Positions 18,632 to 28,699 of a stretch of DNA of 64,000 bases are shown one piece after another. This stretch comes from Deltaproteobacteria bacterium (GTDB lineage: Bacteria; Myxococcota_A; UBA796; GCA-2862545), in the NCBI GenBank assembly GCA_007693595.1, contig REDI01000048.1, positions 1-64,000 of the forward strand, in the 5' to 3' direction. Position numbers and translations under genes: made by a program. Numbering within the stretch: the stretch's first letter is position 1; every line of letters starts with the position of its first letter. The notes under the pieces were generated by a model, which saw nothing but the letters and a program-made list of their open reading frames with translations, did no database searches and was not told the DNA's origin.

Positions 18632-21017
18632 GCTCCGATGCCATGCGCACGGTCAGGACCGCCTTGCCAGCACGGCCCGCCTCGTCCCGCACCATGAACG
18701 TGTGCTCCCCAGGGGTCGGGGTCCACCACAGACGCTCGTCGGCGGCGGCTTCGCCCAAGAAGCGTCCGTCGACAAACCAGGCCAGCTTGCCGCTCATGGC
18801 GCTGTCGGCCTCGAGAGGGATGGTCTGGGCGGAAGGCTCCATCCCCTCGATCAGGACCCGCGTCTCGCCGTGGGGCGGAGAGAGGATCTTGGGAGGATCG
18901 GCCCGCCCCCCGAGCTGACATCCCTCGGCGTAGACGGGGAGCTGTGGGAGTCGGCGGTGCTGATCGGTGAGCCAGCGACGCACGGCCGAGGGGAAGACGA
19001 TCACGGTGCGCAGCTCGGTGCGGCGGCCAGCGCGACACAGGGGAGTCACCGCCTCGCCCGTGTCGAGATCGACCTCGATGAGGCGGTGGAAAGGGTCGGG
19101 GGTCGTCGGTACGGCATGGCGTAAGGCCCAGACGTCACGACGGGAGGGGCTGGCGGCGGTAGGCAGGTAGCCGGACCAGGCGTCGACCTCGATCCGGGTG
19201 AGGTCGGGGGTCGGAGGGTCGACCCAAGGGGTCGAGGGACCGACGGCTTCGAGGATGTCGAAGAGGAGATCGCCGGCGGCCTCGGCTCCGACGAGGTGGC
19301 GAGAGGGGGTCATGTCGGCGTTGCCGAGCCAGACACAGGCCGTGTGGGTCGGGCCGGAACCGCAGGCCCAGGCGTCGCGGTGACCAAAGCTGGTGCCTGT
19401 CTTCCAGTGGATGTGTCGGGGGATGGCGGTGAGGTCCCGGCGCGAGGGGAAGTCGGGACGGTCGCGCAGCTTGAGCGCGCGGCGGGTGAGCCAGGCGGCG
19501 CCAGGCGCGAAGAGCTGGGCCGAGGGGGGCGGGCGGAGGCCGGGCTCGGTGAGGGAGAGCGGGGTCGCCCGACCGTCGGAGGCCAGCGCGACGTACAGGG
19601 CCGTCACCTCGAGGGGGGTGAGCTCGATGCCTCCGACCGCAGAAGAGAGGCCGTAGTACCCTCGTTCCTGACTGAGAGAGCGCGCGCCGGAACGGCCAAG
19701 CAGATCGATGAAGGCGTCGACGCCGAGCTCTTCGAGCAAAAAGACGAAGGGCAGGTTGAGCGACCGCGAGAGGGCGCTCTCGAGCCGGACGAGGCCGTCG
19801 TAGCCTTCCTCGTAGTTGCGGGGAGCGTAGCCCCGATAGGCGGCAGGGATGTCTCGGACGAGCTGCTCGGGGAGCACGAGCCCTTGATCGATCCCCTGGG
19901 CATAGAGGAAGGGCTTGAGGGCGGATCCGGGGCTGCGCGGCACGTCGAACATCGCGACCTGATCGCCGGGCCCCGCCCCGTATGCGTAAGGGCTGCCGAT
20001 GAGGGCCGTCACCTCGCCGGTCTCGGTGTGGGCAACCACGACGCTGACGTGCCGGATCCCGCGGTGCTCACGAGCCCGCTGATCGCGGCGCACGATGCGC
20101 TCGATCACAGCCTGGGTTCCCCCGTCTAGGGTGGAGATCTGGTCGAGCTCCTCGGGATGGCGGGCGCGCAGCCAACGCGCCACCTCAGGCACGGCTCGAG
20201 GGAAGGAGCGTAGGCGATCCGGCGCAGGGCGATCCACGATCTCTTGAAGGAGCGCCTGGGGATCATCGCGGTCCTGCCCCTGCGCCAGCGCGCCCTCGGT
20301 GAGCAGCCAGCCGGCGATCTGGTCGCGAGCACGCTGCAGACGGGGCTGGTTGGAGGGGCTCGGATGGCGCGAAGTGGGCGCCTGGGGCACCGCGAGCAAG
20401 GTCGCGATCTCGTGGGGCGCGAGCTTCTCGGCACCATGACCGAAGTAAGCCCAGGAGGCGGCTTCGACTCCCTCGATGTTTCGACCGTAGGGGGTGAAGG
20501 TTAGATAGGCCTCGAGGATCTCTCGCTTGCTCAGGCAACGCTCAAGCTGCAGGGCGCGCCAAGCCTCGACCGCCTTGGACCGCAAGGTACGGGGACGCGG
20601 CTCGACCACCCGCACCACCTGCATGGTCAGGGTGGACGCGCCCGTGCGGACCCGACCGGCGGTGAGGTTCTTCAGCAGCGCCCGCCCCAGGGCCAAGGGA
20701 TCGACGCCCGGGTGCTGTTCGAAGCGCTTGTCTTCGAGCCGGATCAGCGCCTCGACGTAGGAGGGATCGACCTGATCGAGCCGGACCGCCACCCGCGCCC
20801 GGTCATCGGGGGCGAGGAAGAGGTGGGCGGTCGTGCCATCGCGCCACCGAACCACCGGGGAGGCCGTCGCGCTGAGCCGGTCGGGCAACGGCACCCATGT
20901 AAAGCTCAGCTCCAGCGCCCCCCAGCTCAAGCCGGTGACGAGCAGCAGGCCGCAGAGGACGAGCCCGAGGCGCCGCGCGGGCCTCGGGAGCTTGGTGAGG
21001 AGGTGAGGCATCGTCAT
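18612..21017 (-). CDS. pbpC: Penicillin-binding protein 1C
   Basis: An 801-aa bifunctional peptidoglycan synthase anchored by one N-terminal membrane helix (residues 17-35). The GT51 transglycosylase domain has catalytic E95 in EDKRF and the RTGASTLTMQ motif near 125. The transpeptidase domain has S365-A-L-K368, S419-L-N421 and K539-T-G541, a complete acylation site. A C-terminal BiPBP_C-type domain of about 85 residues (PKILSPPHGETRVL to the end) identifies it as 1C. I start at MTM (21017), 4 nt after the macroglobulin stop codon; this pairing matches the yfhM-pbpC arrangement of enterobacteria. Product: envelope repair or cell-wall synthesis linked to protease trapping. Confidence 0.95.
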   Translation of the reverse strand: MTMPHLLTKLPRPARRLGLVLCGLLLVTGLSWGALELSFTWVPLPDRLSATASPVVRWRDGTTAHLFLAPDDRARVAVRLDQVDPSYVEALIRLEDKRFEQHPGVDPLALGRALLKNLTAGRVRTGASTLTMQVVRVVEPRPRTLRSKAVEAWRALQLERCLSKREILEAYLTFTPYGRNIEGVEAASWAYFGHGAEKLAPHEIATLLAVPQAPTSRHPSPSNQPRLQRARDQIAGWLLTEGALAQGQDRDDPQALLQEIVDRPAPDRLRSFPRAVPEVARWLRARHPEELDQISTLDGGTQAVIERIVRRDQRAREHRGIRHVSVVVAHTETGEVTALIGSPYAYGAGPGDQVAMFDVPRSPGSALKPFLYAQGIDQGLVLPEQLVRDIPAAYRGYAPRNYEEGYDGLVRLESALSRSLNLPFVFLLEELGVDAFIDLLGRSGARSLSQERGYYGLSSAVGGIELTPLEVTALYVALASDGRATPLSLTEPGLRPPPSAQLFAPGAAWLTRRALKLRDRPDFPSRRDLTAIPRHIHWKTGTSFGHRDAWACGSGPTHTACVWLGNADMTPSRHLVGAEAAGDLLFDILEAVGPSTPWVDPPTPDLTRIEVDAWSGYLPTAASPSRRDVWALRHAVPTTPDPFHRLIEVDLDTGEAVTPLCRAGRRTELRTVIVFPSAVRRWLTDQHRRLPQLPVYAEGCQLGGRADPPKILSPPHGETRVLIEGMEPSAQTIPLEADSAMSGKLAWFVDGRFLGEAAADERLWWTPTPGEHTFMVRDEAGRAGKAVLTVRMASELTLRQR

Positions 21018-21021
21018 GGTC

Positions 21022-24000
21022 CTAGAGGTAGGAGCCGGCCCAAGGGCCAAAGACGCGCACCCGCCCTCCCGGCGCCCGCGCCCAGAGGCTCGGGTCGTAC
21101 ATGGCCTCGACCTCGGTGGGGGGGAGCGTGAAGGTGCCCGCCGTGACCGCGCGGACGGTATAGACCACCTCGACCTCCTGCCCTGCGTCGAGCGCCCCGA
21201 AGACCTCGACACGATCGTCGCGCACGCTCAGGTGGTCCTTGGACCACACCTTTTGGCGGTCCACCTGATCCGAGCCGCCGCTGCGCCCCAGGCGTGGGTT
21301 CTCGATCTCGAAGCCAGCGGGCACCCGGTCGACCAAGGCGAGGTTCTGCACCCGGCTGCCGGTGGTGTTCTTGAGGGTGACCCGCGCGAGCAGCAGATCG
21401 CCGACCTGCACATCGTCGAGGTTGACCGCGCGACCGTCGAGGGCGCTGTAGCTTCGGCGCACCGACAAGCCGTCCCCCCCGAAGGTCCAGACCGCGTCCT
21501 CGCGCACTCCCTCGCTCTGCACGAGCGCGTAGAGCTTGCCCGAGCCGGTCTTGGACACCGACAAGGACAGGTCGGAGACCTCGCTGGCGCGGATGAGACT
21601 CCAGATCAGCGCATCGGAGGGAGAGCCCGAGCCCCAGGCGTCGCGCGGGATCTCCCGTCCGCCAGCCTTCAGGGTCACGTCGAAGTCGCGGGCGCCATCC
21701 GAGACGATCTTGCCCAGCCCGCTCGTGCCCCAGGCGAGCTCCTGGGTGGTGAAGCTCCGACTCGGCCGACCGACCGAGAGGCCATCCGCCACCAGCCGCG
21801 CGAGGGGGTCGGCGCCTTCACTTCCAAAGAGGTCCGCGTAGATCGAGAGCATGAAGGCCCTTCGTCGAAGGTCGCTATAGAAGCTCCAGTCGTTCACCCG
21901 CTTCTTCGTGATCGCGCTGGTGTCGGGCTGACGGAGCTCGGACTCGTAGCGTCGATCGCCCGCGTGGTAGAGCCCGGCCTGCAAGAGGTAGGTGGCCTCG
22001 CGAACCGGACCAGAGTCGCCCGAGAGCTTGGCCAGCTCGGCCTGCATGGCGGCGACGTCGCCCTGACCGCCCCGCGCGAGCACGTAGTGGGCGTAGGCCG
22101 CTCCCCCAGGGGTGCCTGAGTGGAAGTCCCGCACATCGCTATTGGATCGTACGGCCTTCCGCAGCCAGCTCACCGCCTCGTCAAGCTTGCGCTCCGGCAC
22201 CGGATAACCGGCCTTCTGGGCGTCGAGCAGGAGGTGGGTCGCGTAGGCGGTGCCCCAGGCGGTCGGCTGACTCTGACCCTGCCAGTACGCGAAGCCTCCA
22301 GAGGGCGTCTGCATGCTCAGGATGCGGTCGATCCCGTGCTTGAGCATGGCGTCGAGGTCCTTGGACGCCGCCAGATCGGGGTCCGCGGAGGGCAATAGGT
22401 TTCCGACGTAGAGCAGCGGCCGGGTGGTGGAGGTCGTCTGCTCGATGCACCCGTGAGGGTAGCGCACCAGGTACGCGAGGTGCGCAAAGGCCCGGCCGTA
22501 GGGGTTGTTGGTGACCGTGACCGTGCTGCGCTCGCTGCCCGGCACCCAGCCGGTCATGGCGGAGGTCAGGCTCACCTCACCGGCTTCGAGCGGCAAGAGC
22601 TGGTGGCGGCGCTCCCGCGGCCCCTCGGGCTCCACGGGTACATCGAGGGACTCCGTGAAGGTCAGATCATCGCTTACCGCCTGGACCGCCAGGTTGATCG
22701 CCCCCGCGGGAAGGTGGGTGCGGAAGCGGAAGACCGCGGTGCGGCTCTCGCCATCTTCGAGGGTGAAGGTCGCCTCGCGGGCCCCTTCGAAGCGGACCGG
22801 GGGCAAGGAGCGCTCCGCCAGGGCGCTGCCCGACTGTCCGAGCTGCTCGGCGGCCATCGAGACGGTGACCTCGCGCCGCACCCCCGATCGATTGGTGAGG
22901 AAGACTGGGACCTCGGCTTGATCGCCCTGTACCAAGAAGCGCGGCACCGTGGTCTGGACCACGACCGGATCGGCAACGGTGACCTGCGCATCGGCGTGGG
23001 CGACGCGCTCCCGGCCGGCTGAGACCGCCATCACCCGGAGCCGGCCCTGGTACTGCGGCACCTCGAAGCTCACCGAGGTCTTGCCGCTCTCAGGCACCTC
23101 GACCAGACCGGACCACAGGCTGACGGGCTTGACCATCTGGACCCGGCTCGGCATGCCTCCGTCGCCATCCCCGCCAGTGGATCGGGAGCCATCGGCGGCA
23201 GGTAGGTGGAGGGCCCAGCCGATGGTCTCCCAGGTGCGGATCCCGAGCGCGCGCTGCGGGAAGAGCTCCAGGGTCGGATCGGGGGTCTGAAAGTTGGTGA
23301 GCGAGAGGATGCCCTCATCGACCGCCGCGACGGTGACGTAGCGCGCGCCACGGCCCGGACCCAGATCGAGGTCGACCTTCAGCTCGGAACCTCCACGGAT
23401 CTCGTCGGGGACGCTCAGCGCGATCTCACCCTGGTAGGCCGTGGGGGCGACACGGATCGATCGAACGCCAAAGGCCCGATCGGGCAGGAAAGCCTCGCGG
23501 CTCTCGAGGTGAGGATCTTTGACGAGCAGGCCGCTGACATAGACGTTGTCGACGAACTCCGCCAGGGTGAAGGACCACTCCCCAGGACCCGCGTCGACAC
23601 TCACCCACTCGCTGCGCAAGACCTCGTCGGTCTCGACCGTGAGCAGCAGCTTGCCCTTGAAGGGCGCAACATACGAAACCTTGGCGTTCTCGCCCACCTC
23701 GATCCGCTCGGGCACGGTGAGGCGGACCTCGCTGGGCTTGAGCGGCTTGGGGGTGGCGTCGGCGGTGCGCTGATCGTCGCCCCACCACCACCAGCGCTGG
23801 GAGCCCTCGACCTCGACGACGCTCGATGCCGCTCCATCGGTCGCGACAACGCGAAAGCTGCCGGAGTTCTCGGGGGCGGTCAGGGTGGTCGAGAACCGCC
23901 CATTCTTCGCTTGGACACGCTCCTTGGTCAGCGAGACCGGACGCTGGATGCGCTGGTAGCGATCGCGTCCTTGCTGCGCGTCGAAGACGTGGCCCCAGTG

Positions 24001-26655
24001 CGTCTCGAGCTTGACCAGCTCCACCTCGACCTCACGCTCACCCTCGACCGCTCGGCCCTCCCAGTCGACCACGACCCCGTCGACCTGGAAGGGCTTATCG
24101 GCTTCGATGCGGGCCGCCGCGACCTGGAGCCCGACGTAGTGCTCGGTGCTATGGATCGGCACCCGCACGGTTCGCTGGGTCGTGCGCCCACTGCCCGACT
24201 CGAAGACGGCAAAGTCCGCGACCAGCCGTGCGTGCCCCGCTGGACGCGCCGAGGCGTCGGCGGTGGGGCAGCGGAGCTCGGCCTTTCCGTCGGCGTCGAG
24301 CGTGCCCATGACCGAACCCAGCTCGATGGGGCGGGTGTCGGCGACGGGCCGACCAAAGCTGAAACCAGGGTGCCCTTCGGGACGAAAGGCGGAGGGGATC
24401 AGCCGACAGGTGAGCTCCGCGTTGTGATCCTCCGCGCTGCCCCCGAAGAGGTAGCGCGCCTCGCCTCGCACGGGCACGGGCTGGGTGTCGAGGAAGCCTT
24501 CTCCGGCGACCTGAGCCGCGACCTCCATGCGCTCCGGCACGAACTCCTCGACCCCGAAGCCGACCTCTCCGAGCTTCTTGCCCCCCGCCAGCGCCACGAC
24601 CCGATAGGACCCGGTCCGCGCATAGTCGGCGAAGGGGACCGCCAGCTCGAACATACCCGCGCCGTTCAGCCGCACGGCCTCGGTGCGCATGACGCGACCC
24701 TGGGTATCGCGCACCTCGAGATCGACCGGCATGCCCCTCGGAGGCGCGCGGTGGGACTCGTCGCGCACCACTCCGGCGACATGCGCCGTCTCGCCAGGTC
24801 GGAAGACCCCCCGCTCGCTCCACAGCGAGGCCCGATAGGGCACCTCGGAGACGAAGGGCTCGCCTTGTACCTTCTGTTCGCTCAGATCGGTCTCAAGATC
24901 ACTGAACTTGAGGTACGTCACGTCCTTTCCGCGGCGCGCGAGGAGGGCGATGGGCTTCTGGTCGCCGAGCGGTCCGCGATCAAAGTCGAGCACGCAGCCC
25001 GAGCTCCCGGTCAAGCACGAGCCGATCACCTTGCCCGAGGGCAGGATCGCGCTCACGTCGACCGCGCCTTGCTGGGCCCCATCACGCATGCCGAGGGCCC
25101 AGACGTGCAGGCGGCCTTCGCCCTCGATGGGCGAGCCCTTCACCACCAGGTTGAGATCGGTCTGGAGCAGGCGTCGGACGTCCTTGGAGCCCGCTCCGTC
25201 GATCTCCACCTCATAGACCCCCGGCTTGGGGTTTGGGACCATCGACGCGAGATCGAGCCAGGTCGAGACCCGCTCGTCGACCGCGCCCCGAACTGGGATC
25301 ACCTCCTCGACGATCGGATCCGCCACCCGAGCGCCGGCGCGCTCCGAGTCGCCAGTCAGCCAGAATACCAGGTTTCTTTCAGGAACATGGCGTATTCTGA
25401 CCGTGAGCTCTTCGACGTTGCGGTGCTGTACGGGCAGCGATCGCCATGCCCCTGTCGGTAGATAGCGCCCCGAGGACGAGAACGAGACCGAGGGAGAGAG
25501 CGCGGGGACATCCAAGTCAAAGGTCTTGGTCTCGGCGAGACGCCCCCCATCGACCGTCTCTAGCCCAGCGCCCAAGGTCAGCTTGACCGCCCCTCTGGGG
25601 AGCTGCCCTTGGACCCGGAACCCCGACCGGGTCTGCACCACGGTGAGCGGCGTGGCGGGGCTGATCTGGACGCGCTCCGCCACGCTGTCGTCGGTGGGCA
25701 AGCAGCGCGGGGAGGTGCGAAACGACCGCTCTAGCTCCTGGTTCCACGTCCACCGCTTGTAGCCCTTGGAGGCCTCATCATCGCAGATCACCTGGATCTG
25801 GAAGCTGCTGCCGCCCTCGACGAGGTGGACGTGCTCGACATTGACTGGGGGAAGCGTAGGATCAACACTCGCTGTGACCTTCCCGGAAGAACCTGTCGCC
25901 TTCGTGAAGAGGGAGCGGTAGCCCGAGCGGACCGTCGCGGTGAAGGTGCCCTTGGACTGGGTCACCGGCCCGGTGAGGGTCGTGGTCAGGCGGTTGGGCT
26001 GGTCGCCCTGTACGCCCCACTTCGCCGACACCTGGCCCAGGGAGCTGTGGGAGAGCACCACCTGCGATTGGGCGGTCGCGACGTCGACGGGGCCCGAGAA
26101 CACGAGATCGAGCTTGATAGCGCTCGAAGAGGCCTCCACCGGCTCGAGGCGGAGGGGCGCGAGCGCCGGCGCGTCGAACTGCAGCTCGCCTTCGCCTTGA
26201 GGAACGTCGAGCACCCCGTCGCGGGTCGCGACCTGGGTCAGACGAAACTGGTACGACGTCTCAGGTTCAAAGCCTTGCGCGGGATGGAAGGCCACACTCA
26301 TCGGAGACAGGACCTGGAGTCGCCCCTGAACCGGGGGATCGAGGACGTGCTCCGTACCTTCAGGGGGGCTCTCGCCGACGGACGCGCTCCCGAAGATCGC
26401 TCGCCCGAAGGTCACCACCAGCCGATCGGGCGCCGCCCCTTCATCGCCGGTCACACTCAGGTGTGGCCGGAGGTCTTCGGGACGGATGGGCGTGCGCTCC
26501 TTGCGCTGCTCACCCGAATCGGAGGTGGACCACGAGAACTCCTCGTCAGCCCAGACGTCGTCGTCGTGTCCGACCTCTCCGGTGGAAGAGAAGATCTGGC
26601 ACCCCGAGAGCAGAATGGCGAGGAGTCCGAGGCGGGCAGAGAGCGGTGAGATCAT
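21022..26655 (-). CDS. Bacterial alpha-2-macroglobulin lipoprotein
   Basis: An 1877-aa periplasmic protease-trapping lipoprotein. The signal MISPLSARLGLLAILLSGC gives Cys19 followed by Gln, an outer-membrane type. The N-terminal half contains MG domains, including SLWSERGVFRPGETAHVAGV (A2M N-terminal MG2-like). The WWWWGDD segment near residue 955 and the YVAPFKGKLLLTVE strand are typical of bacterial A2Ms. The thioester motif is intact as C1403-I-E-Q in RYPHGCIEQTTS, followed by alpha-alpha toroid helices (TPSGGFAYW) and a receptor-binding-like end. GGAGGAAAC before the ATG at 26655 sets the start. It is the first gene of the operon with pbpC. Confidence 0.95.
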   Translation of the reverse strand: MISPLSARLGLLAILLSGCQIFSSTGEVGHDDDVWADEEFSWSTSDSGEQRKERTPIRPEDLRPHLSVTGDEGAAPDRLVVTFGRAIFGSASVGESPPEGTEHVLDPPVQGRLQVLSPMSVAFHPAQGFEPETSYQFRLTQVATRDGVLDVPQGEGELQFDAPALAPLRLEPVEASSSAIKLDLVFSGPVDVATAQSQVVLSHSSLGQVSAKWGVQGDQPNRLTTTLTGPVTQSKGTFTATVRSGYRSLFTKATGSSGKVTASVDPTLPPVNVEHVHLVEGGSSFQIQVICDDEASKGYKRWTWNQELERSFRTSPRCLPTDDSVAERVQISPATPLTVVQTRSGFRVQGQLPRGAVKLTLGAGLETVDGGRLAETKTFDLDVPALSPSVSFSSSGRYLPTGAWRSLPVQHRNVEELTVRIRHVPERNLVFWLTGDSERAGARVADPIVEEVIPVRGAVDERVSTWLDLASMVPNPKPGVYEVEIDGAGSKDVRRLLQTDLNLVVKGSPIEGEGRLHVWALGMRDGAQQGAVDVSAILPSGKVIGSCLTGSSGCVLDFDRGPLGDQKPIALLARRGKDVTYLKFSDLETDLSEQKVQGEPFVSEVPYRASLWSERGVFRPGETAHVAGVVRDESHRAPPRGMPVDLEVRDTQGRVMRTEAVRLNGAGMFELAVPFADYARTGSYRVVALAGGKKLGEVGFGVEEFVPERMEVAAQVAGEGFLDTQPVPVRGEARYLFGGSAEDHNAELTCRLIPSAFRPEGHPGFSFGRPVADTRPIELGSVMGTLDADGKAELRCPTADASARPAGHARLVADFAVFESGSGRTTQRTVRVPIHSTEHYVGLQVAAARIEADKPFQVDGVVVDWEGRAVEGEREVEVELVKLETHWGHVFDAQQGRDRYQRIQRPVSLTKERVQAKNGRFSTTLTAPENSGSFRVVATDGAASSVVEVEGSQRWWWWGDDQRTADATPKPLKPSEVRLTVPERIEVGENAKVSYVAPFKGKLLLTVETDEVLRSEWVSVDAGPGEWSFTLAEFVDNVYVSGLLVKDPHLESREAFLPDRAFGVRSIRVAPTAYQGEIALSVPDEIRGGSELKVDLDLGPGRGARYVTVAAVDEGILSLTNFQTPDPTLELFPQRALGIRTWETIGWALHLPAADGSRSTGGDGDGGMPSRVQMVKPVSLWSGLVEVPESGKTSVSFEVPQYQGRLRVMAVSAGRERVAHADAQVTVADPVVVQTTVPRFLVQGDQAEVPVFLTNRSGVRREVTVSMAAEQLGQSGSALAERSLPPVRFEGAREATFTLEDGESRTAVFRFRTHLPAGAINLAVQAVSDDLTFTESLDVPVEPEGPRERRHQLLPLEAGEVSLTSAMTGWVPGSERSTVTVTNNPYGRAFAHLAYLVRYPHGCIEQTTSTTRPLLYVGNLLPSADPDLAASKDLDAMLKHGIDRILSMQTPSGGFAYWQGQSQPTAWGTAYATHLLLDAQKAGYPVPERKLDEAVSWLRKAVRSNSDVRDFHSGTPGGAAYAHYVLARGGQGDVAAMQAELAKLSGDSGPVREATYLLQAGLYHAGDRRYESELRQPDTSAITKKRVNDWSFYSDLRRRAFMLSIYADLFGSEGADPLARLVADGLSVGRPSRSFTTQELAWGTSGLGKIVSDGARDFDVTLKAGGREIPRDAWGSGSPSDALIWSLIRASEVSDLSLSVSKTGSGKLYALVQSEGVREDAVWTFGGDGLSVRRSYSALDGRAVNLDDVQVGDLLLARVTLKNTTGSRVQNLALVDRVPAGFEIENPRLGRSGGSDQVDRQKVWSKDHLSVRDDRVEVFGALDAGQEVEVVYTVRAVTAGTFTLPPTEVEAMYDPSLWARAPGGRVRVFGPWAGSYL

Positions 26656-26762
26656 GTTTCCTCCGAGATTCGATGCAGAAAGAAGCAAGGGTCATGCCAA
26701 CCGGAGCACCCGTAGGAGCGCCCTTCGAGTGGCGTAGAGATTCGATTGATAGATCAGGGGAT

Positions 26763-26789
26763 CGGATGAATAGATTTATTCTTCATCCG
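26763..26789. terminator. Inverted repeat across the stop codon of 26776-27879
   Basis: CGGATGAA (26763-26770) and TTCATCCG (26782-26789) can form an 8-bp stem with an 11-nt loop that contains the TAA stop of the lipoprotein gene. The loop is AT-rich and no T-run follows on the minus strand. It may mark the transcript end. Confidence 0.3.
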
Positions 26790-27879
26790 GCGGGAACTCG
26801 CACTCGAGGTCGATCGAGAGCTCGAGGGCCTGCTCTTCGGTGAGTGGCGGGCCGTCGCTATCTACGTCGAACGAAGCGATAGTGGTGATGCCCCAGCCGG
26901 GGGCGAGGTCCTGCGCCGCCAGGCCCAGGGCCAGAGAAGCATCGGTGGGGATCGGGGTCCAGACCATCACGACGGGCTCCCCATGGAAGCAGATCGGGCG
27001 CTGGGCTTCGGGGTCGGAGCCGGGCCAGCCCTCGCCCTCGCCACGGAGGTAGGCCATGGGGACCTGGATGGACAGGCCAGGCAGATCGATGTCGGGGGCG
27101 TCGTGGTCGGGGGGCGGGGCATCGGTGAGAGTGAGGGTGAAGGGGGATTCGAGGTCCTGATCGACGAGCAGGGCCTCGACCTCGACCTCGGCGAAGACCG
27201 AGGTGGGGACGACGGCGAGACCAAAATCTTCGACCGACAGCCCCTCGCCGACCTCACCCTCGACGGTCAAGCTGAGGTTGGGGGTCAGGTTGAGTTCGAG
27301 GGGAACCTGGCTGAGGGGCAGCGCGCTGGGGATCTCGCCCTCGAGCCGCAGACCGTTCCATCCGTCGACAAAGCCCAAGAAGCTGACGCGCAGCGGCACA
27401 TCGCGAAACCAACCCATCGCCGAAGGCCCGACGCCGCGCACCGGCTCATCGGGATCGTGCACGCCATCGTCGTTCAGGTCGACGAAGACATAAGGCACAT
27501 AGATGGCTCCTTCGAAGGCGTTCGCCCCTTCGCCGATCGGGCCGAGGTGCGCTTCGGGAGCGGGGGGGAGCAGGACGGTGGTGGAGACCCCCTCGAACGG
27601 GAAGGTCTGCCACGCGGGCTGGAGCGCGTCGTCGACGAGGGGGGCGAGCGCGAGGACGAGCTGCTCCTCGGGTTCTCGGTCCAACACAAAGGTTACAGGT
27701 TCGTTTTCGACATCGCTCGAGGACTCCGTCTGCCGGTCGGAGGACGTCTCAGAGGACTTATCGGAGGAGGTATCGGAGGACGAGTCGGTGTCGACTTGCG
27801 AAGGCTCGGAGGTCAGCTCGGGCTCATCGATGGCGGTCGAGCATGCGCTGAGCACCAGAAGGAGGGAGACACGTCGCAT
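26776..27879 (-). CDS. Large acidic lipoprotein, Ser/Asp/Thr spacer, possible paralogue of 58254-59273
   Basis: A 367-aa lipoprotein with signal MRRVSLLLVLSAC. It is followed by a roughly 35-residue Ser/Asp/Thr/Glu-rich spacer (residues 25-60) like a flexible surface tether, then a folded part with a calcium-loop-like VFVDLNDDGVHDPDEP. Layout resembles the lipoprotein at 58254-59273: lipobox, a DxNxDG-type loop in a YVPYVFVDLN/YLPVIFDDAN context, then a similar ending with Cys close to the C-terminus. Function unknown; probably outer-membrane surface exposed. It sits upstream of the A2M gene in the same direction, 120 nt away. Confidence 0.75.
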   Translation of the reverse strand: MRRVSLLLVLSACSTAIDEPELTSEPSQVDTDSSSDTSSDKSSETSSDRQTESSSDVENEPVTFVLDREPEEQLVLALAPLVDDALQPAWQTFPFEGVSTTVLLPPAPEAHLGPIGEGANAFEGAIYVPYVFVDLNDDGVHDPDEPVRGVGPSAMGWFRDVPLRVSFLGFVDGWNGLRLEGEIPSALPLSQVPLELNLTPNLSLTVEGEVGEGLSVEDFGLAVVPTSVFAEVEVEALLVDQDLESPFTLTLTDAPPPDHDAPDIDLPGLSIQVPMAYLRGEGEGWPGSDPEAQRPICFHGEPVVMVWTPIPTDASLALGLAAQDLAPGWGITTIASFDVDSDGPPLTEEQALELSIDLECEFPPDEE

Positions 27880-28008
27880 GGGAAACCTCGCAGATCGTCC
27901 TCCGTGAGCCTAACAGGACGACCGCCCCCCGGCCCGTGCAGAACGGGGCTTCTACGGAATCGGCGCCCCATGGACGCAGCCCGGGCTCGACTGCGATAAG
28001 GCCGGCTC

Positions 28009-28593
28009 ATGGCAGACCCCCATCACATCCCGACCCTCGACGGACACGATCGACTCACGGTCACGCTCTACCGCTCGGGACTGGTCCTGAGCGCCTTGTC
28101 GATCTTGGCGATCGCGGTGGGCTACGGGCTGCGCGCCGCCCTTCTTCCGCCGCCGGCCTGGCTCGGGCCGGCGCTCCTGGTGGCCTCGGGAGTGGCGGTC
28201 AGCGTCGCGACGGCCAACCTGCACCTCTACGACAAGCGCATCCGGTGGGTCCTTCAAGGGTGCGCCCCAGCAGGGCTCGCGCTCCAGGCGTTGGGGCTGG
28301 CGATGCCGGACCTGTGGCTCGCCTCATGGCCTCTACAGGTGGCGGGTCTCGGTCTGGGCTGGGTGAGCCTCTCGGGGATCGCCCTCAAGGAGCAGTTTTG
28401 CTTTCGGATCTTCGGGCTGCGCGCCACCCCGGCCTTGCTCGCGCTCGCAGTGCTGCTGATCCTGATCGACTGGCCCCTCGCTATACCCTACTTGCTCGGC
28501 CCCGCAGCCGTCGTGCTCTTCTGGCTCGCCCTCGCCAAGCTGCGTCAGCCCATGCACTTCGACATCGGCGACAAGTCCTCCTACCAGGTCTAG
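28009..28593 (+). CDS. Integral membrane protein, DUF2301-like
   Basis: A 194-aa membrane protein with about six hydrophobic segments (near residues 24-45, 50-68, 80-100, 108-126, 138-155, 158-176). Polar signposts are LTVTLYRSGL near the start, GIALKEQFCFRIFGL in the centre and KLRQPMHFDIGDKSSYQV at the end. These resemble the DUF2301 family, which I recall but cannot verify here. No catalytic motif. It is flanked by lipoprotein genes and a cytosolic unknown. Confidence 0.65.
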   Translation: MADPHHIPTLDGHDRLTVTLYRSGLVLSALSILAIAVGYGLRAALLPPPAWLGPALLVASGVAVSVATANLHLYDKRIRWVLQGCAPAGLALQALGLAMPDLWLASWPLQVAGLGLGWVSLSGIALKEQFCFRIFGLRATPALLALAVLLILIDWPLAIPYLLGPAAVVLFWLALAKLRQPMHFDIGDKSSYQV

Positions 28594-28699
28594 GCCGGCG
28601 CAGCCCAACCCCGTGAGGTCCCTCACCCAAGACCCGACCTTCGGGGGTGCCACGCCGGGTGGCAGTGTCAACCCATCACGGGGTGACTACCCCTTAGCC

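Noticed and set aside
23206-25461. Long plus-strand frame of about 750 aa opposite the macroglobulin gene
   Set aside because: Shadow frame; composition is Arg/Gly/His/Asp-rich without recognisable motifs, while the minus strand carries the complete A2M protein.
28613-28699. Alternative upstream start for the 28700 gene
   Set aside because: The added 29 residues have poor composition (SLTQDPTFGGATPGGSVNPS) and there is no ribosome site.
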